A stretch of DNA of 64,000 bases from Actinoplanes sp. L3-i22 (GCF_019704555.1 NZ_AP024745.1:4100501-4164500); one strand, 5' to 3'; shown: positions 40,902 to 48,972, counted from the stretch's first letter. Notes: generated from the sequence alone by a model not told the origin. Program-made: numbers and translations.

Positions 40902-41605
40902 TCCGATCCGGCCGATATGGTGATGCCGATCCGGCCACGACAGGGCCGATCAACAAAATGCTCCCACCGAACCCGCCGTCCGGCCAGGCCCGACATCGGC
41001 GCGAATCGCATACCGGATCCGCAATCCCGATCGATCCACGCCGGAGCCGCACATCCGCCGCCCGGCATAGCACCCAACTCGACGACCCGGACGATGGCCG
41101 CCTCACTCCCGCATCAGCGCCAGCTCATCTCCCCCAGGACTCGATGACGGGGTGAGAACCGGCGAGACTTGCCACCGTCAACCCCGCACAGCTGCTCGAC
41201 CCGCCGAAACGTCTCCCGGAGCGCCGCCGGATCCCCATCCAGAGCGGCGGTCGTCAATACCAGCAACTCATCCGCTGACCATTCAAGTGTCGGATGCTCG
41301 TGAAGTTCCTACGGAAGATATTTATCGTACGGACGCACCCACCCGGCCAGCGAGACGATCACGGCCAGCAGCCAGGGCGCCACCGGAACCACCATCTACC
41401 GCTCCCGAACGGCGGCACCCGCTCCAACTACGCAGCGTGCCGTCCGAGCCGGAGCCGCCCGTCGCGCCGGGGACGTCCGGCCGGCTCGTGGGCGCTTGGG
41501 GCGGCGGCTGTCGCGGTGGTCCTGGCGGGACCTTTCTTCGGTTGCGCGATTGTCGATGGTGACCCGCATACGTACCGATTTGCTGGAATCTCTAAGATCG
41601 CCCGA
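40902..41605. other. Mostly non-coding region with a decayed gene
   Basis: About 700 bases. The only protein-like text is on the minus strand at 41114-41395 (listed as a pseudogene). The rest carries no gene I can support. An AT-rich patch (GGAAGATATTTATCGTACGG, near 41313) interrupts the decayed gene. Confidence 0.5.
41114..41395 (-). pseudogene. Small membrane-protein gene interrupted by an in-frame TAG
   Basis: Reading leftward from the ATG at 41395 gives MVVPVAPWLLAVIVSLAGWV, then RPYDKYLP, then TAG (41311-41309), and in the same frame ELHEHPTLEWSADELLVLTT, AALDGDPAALRETFRRVEQL and CGVDGG to a TGA at 41114. Both parts look like protein: one hydrophobic helix, then an acidic amphipathic helical domain. 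The total would be 93 residues. Explanations are a nonsense mutation, a sequence error, or two short reading frames. Frame continuity across the TAG makes a broken gene most likely. The protein is not recognised. Confidence 0.45.
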
Positions 41606-43219
41606 ATGACTACGGCGGTGACCGGTCCGGCGGTGCGTTCCAGCGTGCCCGACATCGTCCGGCGGCGGCTGGCGACGCTCGAGAACTGGCTTGATCCGTA
41701 CTCCTGGCTGGTTACCGCGGTCATCACGGTGACCGCCGGAATCATGCGGCTCGCCGGGGTCAGCGATCCCAAGGGGTACGTCTTCGACGAGGTCTACTAT
41801 CCGACCGACGCCTGGGACATGCTGCAGCACGGCGTGGAGTGGGACGAGAAGTCGGACTCCGCCGGCTACGTGGTCCATCCGCCGCTGGGCAAGTGGCTGA
41901 TCGCGGCCGGGGAGAAGATTTTCGGCAACACCGAGCTCGGGTGGCGCTTCACCGCGGCGCTCGCCGGCACGCTGATGATCCTCATCCTGATCCGGGTCGC
42001 GTATCGGATGTTCCACTCGATCGTGCTCGCCGGGCTGGCCGGTCTACTGATGACCCTCGACGGCTTCCAACTGGTGCTATCGCGGACGTCGCTGTTGGAT
42101 ATTTTCCTCGGCTTGTTCGTGTTGGCATCTTTCGCCGCCATGCTGCTCGACCGGGACCATTACCGGCGGCGCCTGCTGCGGGCGCTGGAGAACAGCGCGC
42201 TGGAGCGCGGCGGGACGGAGAACGGCAGGCTGGAGCGCGGCGGGCTGGGCGGCCTGGAGAACGGCGGGCTGGCGAGCGGCGGGCTGGCGAGCGGCGGGCT
42301 GGCGGGCGGCGGGCTGGAGAGGGCGCCGCGGGTTGTGCCGTGGTGGCTGTTGGGTGCCGGGGTGCTGTTCGGCCTGGCCTGCGGGGTGAAGTGGAGCGGG
42401 CTGTTCTTCCTGCCGTTCTTCGCCGCGCTGATCGTGGTCTGGCGGGTTCAGGCCCGCCGGTCGGCCGGGATCCCCGCCCCGTTCGCCGGGTTGCTCGGGG
42501 ACCTGGGCTGGGGGCTGCTCAGCTTCGTCCTGAGCTTCATCTTCTACCTGGCGACGTGGACCGGGTGGTTTCTTACCGACACCGGCTGGGACCGGCACTA
42601 CCGCGCGCAGCAGGGCATGAGCGAGCCGCCGATCCTGGGTGCGCTGCTCAACCTGCTGCACTACCACCAGGGCGCGTACGGCTTCCACAGCGGCCTGACC
42701 AAGACACACAACTACCAGTCCTGGCCGTGGCAGTGGCTGCTGCTGGGCCGCCCGGTCGCCTTCTACTGGCCGCCGAACCCCGGCACCGGCTGCGGCGCCA
42801 CGAGCTGCATCCGCGAGATTCTGCTGCTCGGCACACCTGTGCTGTGGTGGTCGTTCCTGCCCGCGCTGCTGGCTCTGCTCTGGTTGGGAATTTCCCGCCG
42901 GGACTGGCGTGCGTACGCGATCCTGACCGGCGCCGTCGCGGGCCTGGCCCCGTGGTTCTATTTTGCGTGGGCCGACAGCCGCACGATGTTTTCCTTCTAC
43001 GTGCTGCCGGCGCTGCCGTTCCTGATCCTCGCGGTGGTCTACGTCCTCGGCGCCCTGATGACGTCGCCGCGGGGCCAGGTGACCGGCACGGTGATCGCCG
43101 GGATCTACGTGGCCCTGGTGGCGATCTGTTTCGCCTACTTCTACCCGATCTTCGTGGGGCAATTGATTCCGTACGATTCCTGGATGTCCCGGATGTGGCT
43201 GGGCAATCGCTGGATCTGA
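41606..43219 (+). CDS. Protein O-mannosyltransferase (GT39, Pmt)
   Basis: A 537-residue polytopic enzyme that moves mannose from polyprenyl-phosphate-mannose to secreted proteins as they cross the membrane. The catalytic Asp-Glu pair is at residues 61-62 in KGYVFDEVYYPTDAW. The family blocks HPPLGKW, DGFQLVLSRTSLLDIFLG, NYQSWPWQWLLLGRP and the final YDSWMSRMWLGNRWI are all present. Between two helices, residues about 194-240 hold an insert of repeated GLASG/LERGG units (15-base DNA repeat), probably on the cytoplasmic side. I chose the ATG at 41606 from the usual N-terminal length. Convergent with a GtrA gene. Confidence 0.92.
   Translation: MTTAVTGPAVRSSVPDIVRRRLATLENWLDPYSWLVTAVITVTAGIMRLAGVSDPKGYVFDEVYYPTDAWDMLQHGVEWDEKSDSAGYVVHPPLGKWLIAAGEKIFGNTELGWRFTAALAGTLMILILIRVAYRMFHSIVLAGLAGLLMTLDGFQLVLSRTSLLDIFLGLFVLASFAAMLLDRDHYRRRLLRALENSALERGGTENGRLERGGLGGLENGGLASGGLASGGLAGGGLERAPRVVPWWLLGAGVLFGLACGVKWSGLFFLPFFAALIVVWRVQARRSAGIPAPFAGLLGDLGWGLLSFVLSFIFYLATWTGWFLTDTGWDRHYRAQQGMSEPPILGALLNLLHYHQGAYGFHSGLTKTHNYQSWPWQWLLLGRPVAFYWPPNPGTGCGATSCIREILLLGTPVLWWSFLPALLALLWLGISRRDWRAYAILTGAVAGLAPWFYFAWADSRTMFSFYVLPALPFLILAVVYVLGALMTSPRGQVTGTVIAGIYVALVAICFAYFYPIFVGQLIPYDSWMSRMWLGNRWI
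42190..42320. repeat. 15-base in-frame repeat within the mannosyltransferase gene
   Basis: Copies of GCGAGCGGCGGGCTG and GCGGGCGGCGGGCTG follow decayed GGAGCGCGGCGGGCTG forms. They encode LASGG/LERGG repeats in a loop between membrane helices. Unit length keeps the frame. Confidence 0.75.
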
Positions 43220-43245
43220 CGGCGCCCCGGGGTGCCGGTGGCTCT

Positions 43246-43274
43246 ACCGCCCGATCACCTGCACGTCGGGCGGT
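43246..43274. terminator. Bidirectional hairpin between mannosyltransferase and GtrA genes
   Basis: ACCGCCCGA and TCGGGCGGT form a perfect 9-base stem around an 11-base loop, between convergent genes whose stops are 26 bases before and 12 bases after. Confidence 0.7.
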
Positions 43275-43285
43275 GCTTGGCCGTA

Positions 43286-43819
43286 TTACGGCTCTACGGC
43301 CGGGCTGACCAGGATGCCCACGTCGCGGGGCGTCTCGTCGCCTTCCGCGGTCGGCTCCGGCCGTTCGCGGAAGACCCACCAGCGCGACGCCGAATACGTG
43401 AACGCGGCCACGAACATCGACGCGATCACGCGGGCGACCGGGAACGGGAGACCCAGCATGGTCAATCCGGTGGAGGCTCCGACGGTGATGGCGTAGTCGC
43501 CGACGAGCACGACCGCGTAGCGCAGGGCCTGGGGACCGGCCGGCGCGTGGGAGCGGAAGTTGACCGTGCGATTGAGCACGAAGTTCAGGGCGAAAGCGGT
43601 CAGGTACGCGATCGACACCGCGACCGGCAAGGGCAGCGAAGTTCCGTACCGCAGAGCCGTGAGCAGTCCGAGGTCCACGGTGAACGTGAACGCGCCCAGG
43701 ATGGCGAAACCGGCCAGTTCTCGCGACACGATCCGGCGCAGACCCGGTGGCAACCGGTCCACCCAGGCGGTCAGCAAGTTTCCGGCCCGGTCCGGCCATC
43801 GGACGTTCTTTTCCTGCAC
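43286..43819 (-). CDS. GtrA-family membrane protein
   Basis: About 177 residues with four helices typical of GtrA (FAILGAFTFTVDLGLLTALRYG, IAYLTAFALNFVLNRTVNFRS, YAVVLVGDYAITVGAST, FTYSASRWWVFRE). GtrA proteins are thought to flip polyprenyl-phosphate-linked sugars or assist cell-wall polysaccharide and arabinan synthesis. It is convergent with the mannosyltransferase, a polyprenyl-linked enzyme, so a common pathway is plausible. The start is uncertain; I take the GTG at 43819, while the frame extends to an ATG at 43924. Confidence 0.8.
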   Translation of the reverse strand: MQEKNVRWPDRAGNLLTAWVDRLPPGLRRIVSRELAGFAILGAFTFTVDLGLLTALRYGTSLPLPVAVSIAYLTAFALNFVLNRTVNFRSHAPAGPQALRYAVVLVGDYAITVGASTGLTMLGLPFPVARVIASMFVAAFTYSASRWWVFRERPEPTAEGDETPRDVGILVSPAVEP

Positions 43820-44218
43820 CGCCGGCCCCGCATCGTTGACGTCGTGCGACGCTCGGAGACGCGTCTGCCCGGCCGCAACAGTACTGGCCGGTTTTCGCTG
43901 CGCGTACCCCGCCGACCGCCGCACCCCTCGGCGATCCGAATGCGATATCTGCTCGCATGGTGGCTGATGCGCAGGTCACCCGCCAGATCCGGGCGTTCTC
44001 GCCACCGCGGGTAAACAGCCGGTTGTCCCGCTGGTTGATCGGCATTCGCCCACCATTCCGATCCACGTTCAAACCCGATCGAGGCACAGCGGGCGGCGGG
44101 GCAGAGAGGGCGAGGCGGTGGGGCTTAGAGGGCGGTTGGGGCTTAGCGGGCGGTGGGGCACAGCCGGGCGTGGGGCAGAGAGGGCGGTGGGGCAGAGAGG
44201 GCGAGGCGGTGGGGCTTA
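43820..44218. other. Intergenic region ending in the repeat split by the IS
   Basis: If the longer GtrA start is used, about 300 bases. It contains no gene I can support. From 44101 it is tandem repeat DNA that continues on the far side of the insertion sequence. Confidence 0.5.
44101..44218. repeat. Tandem repeat interrupted by the IS630-type element
   Basis: A 27-base block (starting GCAGAGAGGGCGAGGCGGTG, ending GGGCTTA) occurs at 44101 and 44192, 91 bases apart. The sequence after the first copy (TTAGCGGGCGGTGGGGCACA) reappears right after the IS at 45917 (TTAGCGGGCGGTGGGACACA), so the element split a second 91-base unit and the empty site can be reconstructed. Confidence 0.8.
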
Positions 44219-44223
44219 GTGCT

Positions 44224-44586
44224 TCAGTTCGTAAGTCCTTCGGGGGTTGACGGTTCGGTGCTGGGATGCGGCCAGTCGGTGATCGGATTGATGAGGACCT
44301 CGCAGACGAAGTCGAGGGCGTCTTCGGTGGTGCCGCTGAACCAGTACTGGGCTTCGTAGGTGTTGTTGCTGGCCCGGTAGGTGGCCAGGCTCCAGCGGTG
44401 GGCGGAGCCGCTGTAACGCAGTCTCATCACCGGTAGCTGCTGCCCGCCGGTCAACTCGACGCTGACGTAGGCGAAATGGCCGTGGTAGCGCACGTGCACT
44501 GCGGCCAGCTGTGGCCATCTCTGCTTGGCCTGTGCCCGCAGCCGCTGGGGCAGGGACGTCTTGGTGGAGGCAGGAATGACCGGCAT
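44224..44586 (-). CDS. Passenger/accessory protein of the IS630-type element
   Basis: A 120-residue protein transcribed away from the transposase. It has a central beta-rich region (LAAVHVRYHGHFAYVSVELTGGQQLPVMRLRYSGSAHRWSLATYRASNNTYE) and a C-terminal helix (TEDALDFVCEVLINP). I recall similar small proteins annotated as hypothetical in actinobacterial elements of this type; I cannot name a domain. Its stop lies in the left terminal repeat and its promoter must share the 105-base gap with the transposase, so it is a fixed part of the element. Possible roles are regulation or assistance of transposition. Confidence 0.8.
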   Translation of the reverse strand: MPVIPASTKTSLPQRLRAQAKQRWPQLAAVHVRYHGHFAYVSVELTGGQQLPVMRLRYSGSAHRWSLATYRASNNTYEAQYWFSGTTEDALDFVCEVLINPITDWPHPSTEPSTPEGLTN

Positions 44587-44691
44587 AGGGTCACATCCTG
44601 CCTCTGCGGCGTGTCCTGCCGGGCCGCGGCACGCCCGTCCGGCATTCTCGACCGGCCCTCAAGCGAGATCATCTTCGATGGAAGCTGGCCG

Positions 44692-45888
44692 GTGCCCGTC
44701 CCTCACGCACGCCCGATCACCCTGACTGCCGCGGAACGACGCACGCTCACCGCTCTGGCCTACTCGCACACCGCCGCATATCAGCAGGTCATCCGAGCCC
44801 GGATCGTTCGCGATGCGGCCCGCGGACACTCCAATGACGCGATCGCTCGCCGGCACGATCTCTCGGTCGACACGGTACGGCGCTGGCGCGGCCGGTTCGC
44901 CGACGAAGGCTTCGCCGGCCTCGCGGACCGGTCCCGCCCGGGACGGCCGCCGCGGCTCACTCCGGTCCAGGTCGCCGAGGTCACGGCCCTGGCCTGCCAG
45001 CTTCCGGCCGAAACCGGCATACCCCTGTCGAAATGGAGCTGCCCGGAACTGGCCGGCGAAGCCGTCGACCGCAACATCGTCACAGCGATCTCCGCGTCGA
45101 CCATCCGGCGGATCCTCGCCCGGGACACGATCAAACCCTGGCAGCATCAGTCCTGGATTTTCATCCGCGACCCGCAGTTCGCCGTCAAAGCGAACCGGGT
45201 GCTCGGCCTCTACGCCCGCGAATACGACGGCGTCGCGCTCGGTTCCGACGAGTACGTGATCTCCAGCGACGAGAAGACCAGCATCCAAGCCCGCTGCCGT
45301 TGCCACCCCACCCTGGCACCCGGCGTCGCCCGCATCATGCGGGTCAACCACGAGTACCAGCGCAAAGGCGCGCTGGCTTACCTGGCCGCCTACGACGTCC
45401 ACCAGGCCCAGGTGTTCTCCCACCGCAACGCGAAAACCGGCATCCTGCCGTTCATGACCTTGGCCGAGCAGGTCATGACCCGCGAGCCTTACGCCTCGGC
45501 GAAACGGGTGTTCTGGGTCGTCGACAACGGCTCATCGCATCGTGGTCAGGCCGCGTCCGACCGCCTCACGAAACGGTTCCCGAACGCGGTCATGATTCAT
45601 ACCCCGATCCACGCGTCATGGCTGAATCAGGTCGAGATCTACTTCTCGATCATCCAGCGCAAAGTCCTGACCCCCAACGACTTCACCAGCCTTGAACAGG
45701 TCGAAAACCGGCTCACCGCCTTCGAGCAGCGCTACAACGCGACTGCCCGGCCCTTCAGATGGAAGTTCACCCCGGTCGACCTCGAGAGCCTGATGGCCCG
45801 GATCGAGCGACACAAACAGAAAGAGCAGAACCTCCAGCAACCCGCCGGCTGCGATCACCAGCCTGCCGCACTGGCCCTGGCCGCATAA
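44692..45888 (+). CDS. IS630-family transposase (DDE)
   Basis: A 398-residue transposase. The N-terminal helix-turn-helix domains are AIARRHDLSVDTVRRWRGRFADEGFAGLADRSRPGRPPRL; the catalytic triad is Asp in VISSDEKTSIQARCR, Asp in VFWVVDNGSSHRG and Glu in ASWLNQVEIYFSIIQRK, with 36 residues between the last two. No frameshift or early stop is seen. I chose the GTG at 44692 (GGAAG 7 bases upstream); the frame is open further left but inside the passenger gene. The stop codon overlaps the right terminal repeat. Confidence 0.93.
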   Translation: MPVPHARPITLTAAERRTLTALAYSHTAAYQQVIRARIVRDAARGHSNDAIARRHDLSVDTVRRWRGRFADEGFAGLADRSRPGRPPRLTPVQVAEVTALACQLPAETGIPLSKWSCPELAGEAVDRNIVTAISASTIRRILARDTIKPWQHQSWIFIRDPQFAVKANRVLGLYAREYDGVALGSDEYVISSDEKTSIQARCRCHPTLAPGVARIMRVNHEYQRKGALAYLAAYDVHQAQVFSHRNAKTGILPFMTLAEQVMTREPYASAKRVFWVVDNGSSHRGQAASDRLTKRFPNAVMIHTPIHASWLNQVEIYFSIIQRKVLTPNDFTSLEQVENRLTAFEQRYNATARPFRWKFTPVDLESLMARIERHKQKEQNLQQPAGCDHQPAALALAA

Positions 45889-45951
45889 CCCCCGAAGGAC
45901 TTACGAACTCAAGCACTTAGCGGGCGGTGGGACACAGCCGGGCGGTGGGGC

Positions 45952-46392
45952 TCAGAGGGCGGCCGCTACGGCGGCGCCGACGAAAACCACCTGCATGGCG
46001 GTTCGTAGGGGGAGCGGGGTTACCGGGCGGCCGCCGAGGGTGAGGTGGCGGCGGGCGGCGGAGATGTTCGCCGGGAACATGGCGAGCATCAGCAGCGCGA
46101 GGCAGATCGCCGCGGCCGGCGCCAGCGGTGGGATCAGCAGGCCGGCGGCGGCGGCCAACTCCAGGATCCCGGTGGCGGTGACCAGCAGATCCGGGCGGGG
46201 GAAGCGCGGCGGGACCATCGCGATCAGGTCCTGGCGCCAGCCCGGGCGGAAGTGCGGCATGGCGGTGAACAGCAGCATCAGGGCCAAGCCGCCGCGCAGC
46301 GCGGGCTGCCAGGCGTCGAGGGCGTCCACGCCGGCCAGACCCAGCAGGCGCAGGACGGCGGAGCCGGCGATCAGGGCGATGAACGGAACCAT
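45952..46392 (-). CDS. DoxX-family membrane protein
   Basis: A 146-residue protein with four helices (VPFIALIAGSAVLRLLGLAG, LRGGLALMLLFTAMPHF, LLVTATGILELAAAAGLLIP, ALLMLAMFPANISAAR). DoxX relatives are small quinone- or thiosulfate-linked membrane proteins, mostly of unknown role. The ATG at 46392 has GGAAAGG 8 bases upstream; the GTG three codons earlier lies on top of that site. It is divergent from a TetR gene with shared palindromic operators, so it is very likely repressed by that TetR. Confidence 0.85.
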   Translation of the reverse strand: MVPFIALIAGSAVLRLLGLAGVDALDAWQPALRGGLALMLLFTAMPHFRPGWRQDLIAMVPPRFPRPDLLVTATGILELAAAAGLLIPPLAPAAAICLALLMLAMFPANISAARRHLTLGGRPVTPLPLRTAMQVVFVGAAVAAAL

Positions 46393-46402
46393 GAGCGTCA
46401 CC

Positions 46403-46464
46403 TTTCCAGTGGAAACTTTCCAACGGAAAGATAGCTCCTCCGGCGCGATATTGCCAGTGGAAAG
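46403..46464. promoter_or_regulatory. Tandem palindromic operators of the DoxX/TetR divergon
   Basis: TTTCCAGTGGAAA (46403-46415) and TTTCCAACGGAAA (46417-46429) are adjacent 13-base palindromes; a third, one-sided copy, GCCAGTGGAAAGATAG, lies at 46453-46468 next to the TetR start. The abutting arms create GGAAACTTTCC, identical to the window-wide motif. Confidence 0.75.
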
Positions 46465-46477
46465 ATAGGGTGGGTGG

Positions 46478-47065
46478 ATGGAGCAGCACGGGTATCACCA
46501 CGGAAACCTGCGCCGGGTCATGCTCGACGCCGCGCTGCAGGCGATCGGCGAGTCCGGGCCGACCGGCTGGAGCCTGCGCGAGCTGGCCCGACGCGCGGGG
46601 GTGTCGCACACCGCGCCCGCGCACCACTTCGGCGACAAGACCGGGCTGTTGACCGCGGTCGCCGCCGAGGGGTTCGAGCTGTTCGCGGCGGCGTTGGAAG
46701 ATGTCGGCGGCGCAGCGGAGTCGGAAAATGCCGGTGGAGATTTCCTTCAGGTGGGGGTGGCCTATGTGCGGTTTGCCGTCACGCACCGGGCGCACTTCCA
46801 GGTGATGTTCCGGCCCGAGCTGTATCGGCCCGATGACCCCGCGGTCGCGCCGGCTCGCGGCCGGGCCGCCGCCATTCTCGCGGCGGGCGGGCGTGAATTG
46901 TCCCCGGATCCGGCCCGGGCCCGGCTGACCACGATCGCGGCCTGGTCGATGGCGCACGGGTTCGCCGAGCTGTGGCTCAGCGGCGCGCTCGCGGACGCCG
47001 CGGAGATCGACCCGGAGGCCTACACCCGCGACCTCATCGAGCTGACCTTCGGCCACCTCCGCTGA
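46478..47065 (+). CDS. TetR-family regulator (WHG-type C-terminal domain)
   Basis: A 195-residue regulator. The N-terminal segment YHHGNLRRVMLDAALQAIGESGPTGWSLRELARRAGVSHTAPAHHFGDKTGLL is the YHHGNLR variant of the TetR DNA-binding domain. The C-terminal half resembles the WHG-type ligand domain (VAYVRFAVTHRAHFQVMFRPELY, AWSMAHGFAELWLSGAL). Divergent from the DoxX gene, with palindromes between them. The ATG at 46478 follows GGTGGGTGG. Confidence 0.9.
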   Translation: MEQHGYHHGNLRRVMLDAALQAIGESGPTGWSLRELARRAGVSHTAPAHHFGDKTGLLTAVAAEGFELFAAALEDVGGAAESENAGGDFLQVGVAYVRFAVTHRAHFQVMFRPELYRPDDPAVAPARGRAAAILAAGGRELSPDPARARLTTIAAWSMAHGFAELWLSGALADAAEIDPEAYTRDLIELTFGHLR

Positions 47066-47416
47066 CCGCCCCCGAGCTGAGCAGCGGACTCGCCGTCGGC
47101 CCTGGTCGCGGCAGTATTTGCCGACCGCTTCGCCGGCTGGTCGGTGGTTCTGGTTGTGGCGGTGTTTGCTGACCGCTTCACCGGCTGGGCGGTGGGCTGG
47201 TTTGTTGGTTCTGGTCGTAGTGGTGTTCGCTCGCCGGTCTCGCCGGGCTGTCGACGTGGGCTCAGATGCCGCCGCCGGGCTGCCGGGCTGCTGGGTTACA
47301 GGGCTGCTGGGTTACAGGGCTGCCGGGCTGCCGGGCTGCCGGGCTGCGGGGCTGCTGGGTTGCCGGGCTGCCGGGCTGGTCACCGTGGCGTCGTCGGAAA
47401 CCGCTGGGGAGCGCGC
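47066..47416. other. Intergenic repeat region
   Basis: About 350 bases. Near 47120-47215 a GCTGACCGCTTCACCGGCTG-like unit occurs about twice. From 47272 to 47379 it turns into a dense CCGGGCTG array. No gene seen. Confidence 0.55.
47272..47379. repeat. Simple tandem repeat of CCGGGCTG and GGGCTGCTGGGTTACA
   Basis: At least eight copies of an 8-9 base GCCGGGCTG unit, interrupted by two exact copies of the 16-base unit GGGCTGCTGGGTTACA (from about 47285). It lies between convergent genes. Confidence 0.8.
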
Positions 47417-48613
47417 CTATCGCAGCTGCGCGGCCCGCGACTCCAAATAGCGCTGCTCGGGGCGGCTGAGCGTCAGCCGCGCCGCCAGCCGGTACTGCTC
47501 CTGCGCGCCGGCCCGGTCGCCGGTCAGCTCCAGCAGGTGGGCGCGGACCGCCGCGGTCCGGTGGTGCCGGGCCAGCACCGGATCCCCGACGACCCGGTCC
47601 AGGGCAGCCAGCCCGGCCACCGGGCCGTCGACCATGGCCTGTGCCACGATTCGGTTCAGGGTGACCATCGGGCTCGGGGCGAGCGTGTGCAACAACCCGT
47701 ACAGCGAAAGAATTTGTCGCCAATCGGTCTCCTCGGGCCGCGCAGCCTCGTCGTGCACCGCGGCGATCGCGGCCTGCAGCTGAAACGGGCCGATCGGGGC
47801 GGTGGCCAGGCTGTCGGTGATGATCGCGACGCCTTCGGCGATCGCGGCCGCGTCCCAGCGTTTGCGGTCCTGTTCGGCGAGCGGGATCAAGGTGCCGTCC
47901 GGGCCGGTGCGTGCGGGCCGGCGCGCGTCGGTGAGCAGCATCAGCGCGAGCAGGCCGGCGACCTCGCCGTCGCCGGGCAGGCGCCGGCGCAGCTGCCGGG
48001 TCAGGCGGATCGCCTCCCGGGTCAGCTCCACCCGGTTGACGGTGTCGCCGGAGCTGGCCGTGTAGCCCTCGTTGAAAATCAGGTACAGCACGTGGCGGAC
48101 CGCGGTGAGCCGCTCGCCCGGCGCGGGCATGTCGAATCGGGTGCCGGTGTCGCGGATGCGCTGCTTGGCCCGGCTGATCCGCTGGCCCACGGTCGCCTCC
48201 GGCAACAGCAGCGCCCGGGCGATCTCCGCGGTGGTCAGGCCGCCGACCGCCCGCAGGGTGAGCGTGATCTGCGCCGGCACGCTGAGCGCGGGATGGCAGC
48301 AGAGCAGCAGCAACGCCAGCTCGTCGTCGCCGCGGACCTGTGGTTCCGGCTGGTGCTGGACGGTCTCCTCGCGGCGCCGGCGGGCCGTCTCGTTGCGCAG
48401 CAGCTCCACCCGCCGGCGGCTCGCCACGGTGATCAGCCAGTTGCGCGGCTGGTCGGGGATGCCGGTTTCCGGCCACTGCTGGGCGGCCGCGATCAGCGCC
48501 TCCTGGACCGCGTCCTCGGATGCCTCGAAGTCGCCGTAGCGGCGCACCACGGCCGCCAGGACCTGCGGCGCGCAGTCGCGCAGCAGGTCCGGCAGCCCGG
48601 TCAGATCTCCCAC
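47417..48613 (-). CDS. ECF sigma factor, ECF42 type
   Basis: A 398-residue sigma factor. Region 2 includes VVRRYGDFEASEDAVQEALIAAAQQWP and PRNWLITVASRRRVELLRNE; region 4 includes TTAEIARALLLPEATVGQRISRAKQRI. The long C-terminal domain (about residues 190-398, with ERLTAVRHVLYLIFNEGYTAS and QLQAAIAAVHDEA) is the TPR-like extension that marks ECF42. ECF42 factors lack a classical anti-sigma and are encoded with YCII/DGPF proteins, as here: the GTG start at 48613 lies inside the YCII 3' end. Regulation probably works through the C-terminal domain. Confidence 0.92.
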   Translation of the reverse strand: MGDLTGLPDLLRDCAPQVLAAVVRRYGDFEASEDAVQEALIAAAQQWPETGIPDQPRNWLITVASRRRVELLRNETARRRREETVQHQPEPQVRGDDELALLLLCCHPALSVPAQITLTLRAVGGLTTAEIARALLLPEATVGQRISRAKQRIRDTGTRFDMPAPGERLTAVRHVLYLIFNEGYTASSGDTVNRVELTREAIRLTRQLRRRLPGDGEVAGLLALMLLTDARRPARTGPDGTLIPLAEQDRKRWDAAAIAEGVAIITDSLATAPIGPFQLQAAIAAVHDEAARPEETDWRQILSLYGLLHTLAPSPMVTLNRIVAQAMVDGPVAGLAALDRVVGDPVLARHHRTAAVRAHLLELTGDRAGAQEQYRLAARLTLSRPEQRYLESRAAQLR

Positions 48614-48972
48614 GCGCTCATGTCCAGCACCGGGCGGACCTCGACCCGGGTGTACGCGGCGTCCGGCGCCTTCGCGGCCCAGGCGACCGCTTCGCCGAGG
48701 TCCTCGACGTCGATCAGGTAGAAGCCGGCCAGGTGCTCCTTGACCTCGGCATACGGGCCGTCGGAGGTGATCGTCTCGCCGTCGCGGACGGAGACCTGGG
48801 TGGCCACGGCCGGATCGCCCAGCCCCTCGCTGACCACCAGCACGCCGGCCTCGCGCATCTGCTCGGTCAGCCGGAAATGGCCGACGCCGAAGTCCTTCCG
48901 CTGCTGCTCGTCCAGCGTCTCCCAGACGGCGAGGGACTGGGGGTTGGACTGGATCAGGATCAGGTACTTCAC
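48601..48972 (-). CDS. YCII/DGPF-domain protein, ECF42 partner
   Basis: A 123-residue protein with the signature SDGPYAEVKEHLAGFYLIDV (the DGPFAETKE motif) on a ferredoxin-like fold. The GTG start at 48972 has AAGGAG 5 bases upstream. Its 3' end overlaps the sigma gene by 13 bases, showing strict co-expression. DGPF proteins are the usual neighbours and probable targets or modulators of ECF42 factors. An NTF2-like gene is divergent across a 77-base gap with a long inverted repeat. Confidence 0.9.
   Translation of the reverse strand: MKYLILIQSNPQSLAVWETLDEQQRKDFGVGHFRLTEQMREAGVLVVSEGLGDPAVATQVSVRDGETITSDGPYAEVKEHLAGFYLIDVEDLGEAVAWAAKAPDAAYTRVEVRPVLDMSAWEI

Larger units (their letters stand above)
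44219..45916. mobile_element. Complete IS630-family insertion sequence, 1,698 bp
   Basis: Terminal inverted repeats of 30 bases match at 29 positions: left 44219-44248 starts GTGCTTCAGTTCGTAAGTCC; the right end 45887-45916 is its complement with GTGCTTGAG. TTA flanks both ends (44216-44218 and 45917-45919), containing the TA duplicated by this family. Two divergent genes fill the element so tightly that both stop codons lie inside the terminal repeats. Everything needed for movement appears intact. Confidence 0.93.

Noticed and set aside
41396..42016. A leftward frame opposite the start of the mannosyltransferase gene.
   Set aside because: It is the antisense shadow of a well-supported gene, rich in Arg/Ala/Gly, with no domain.
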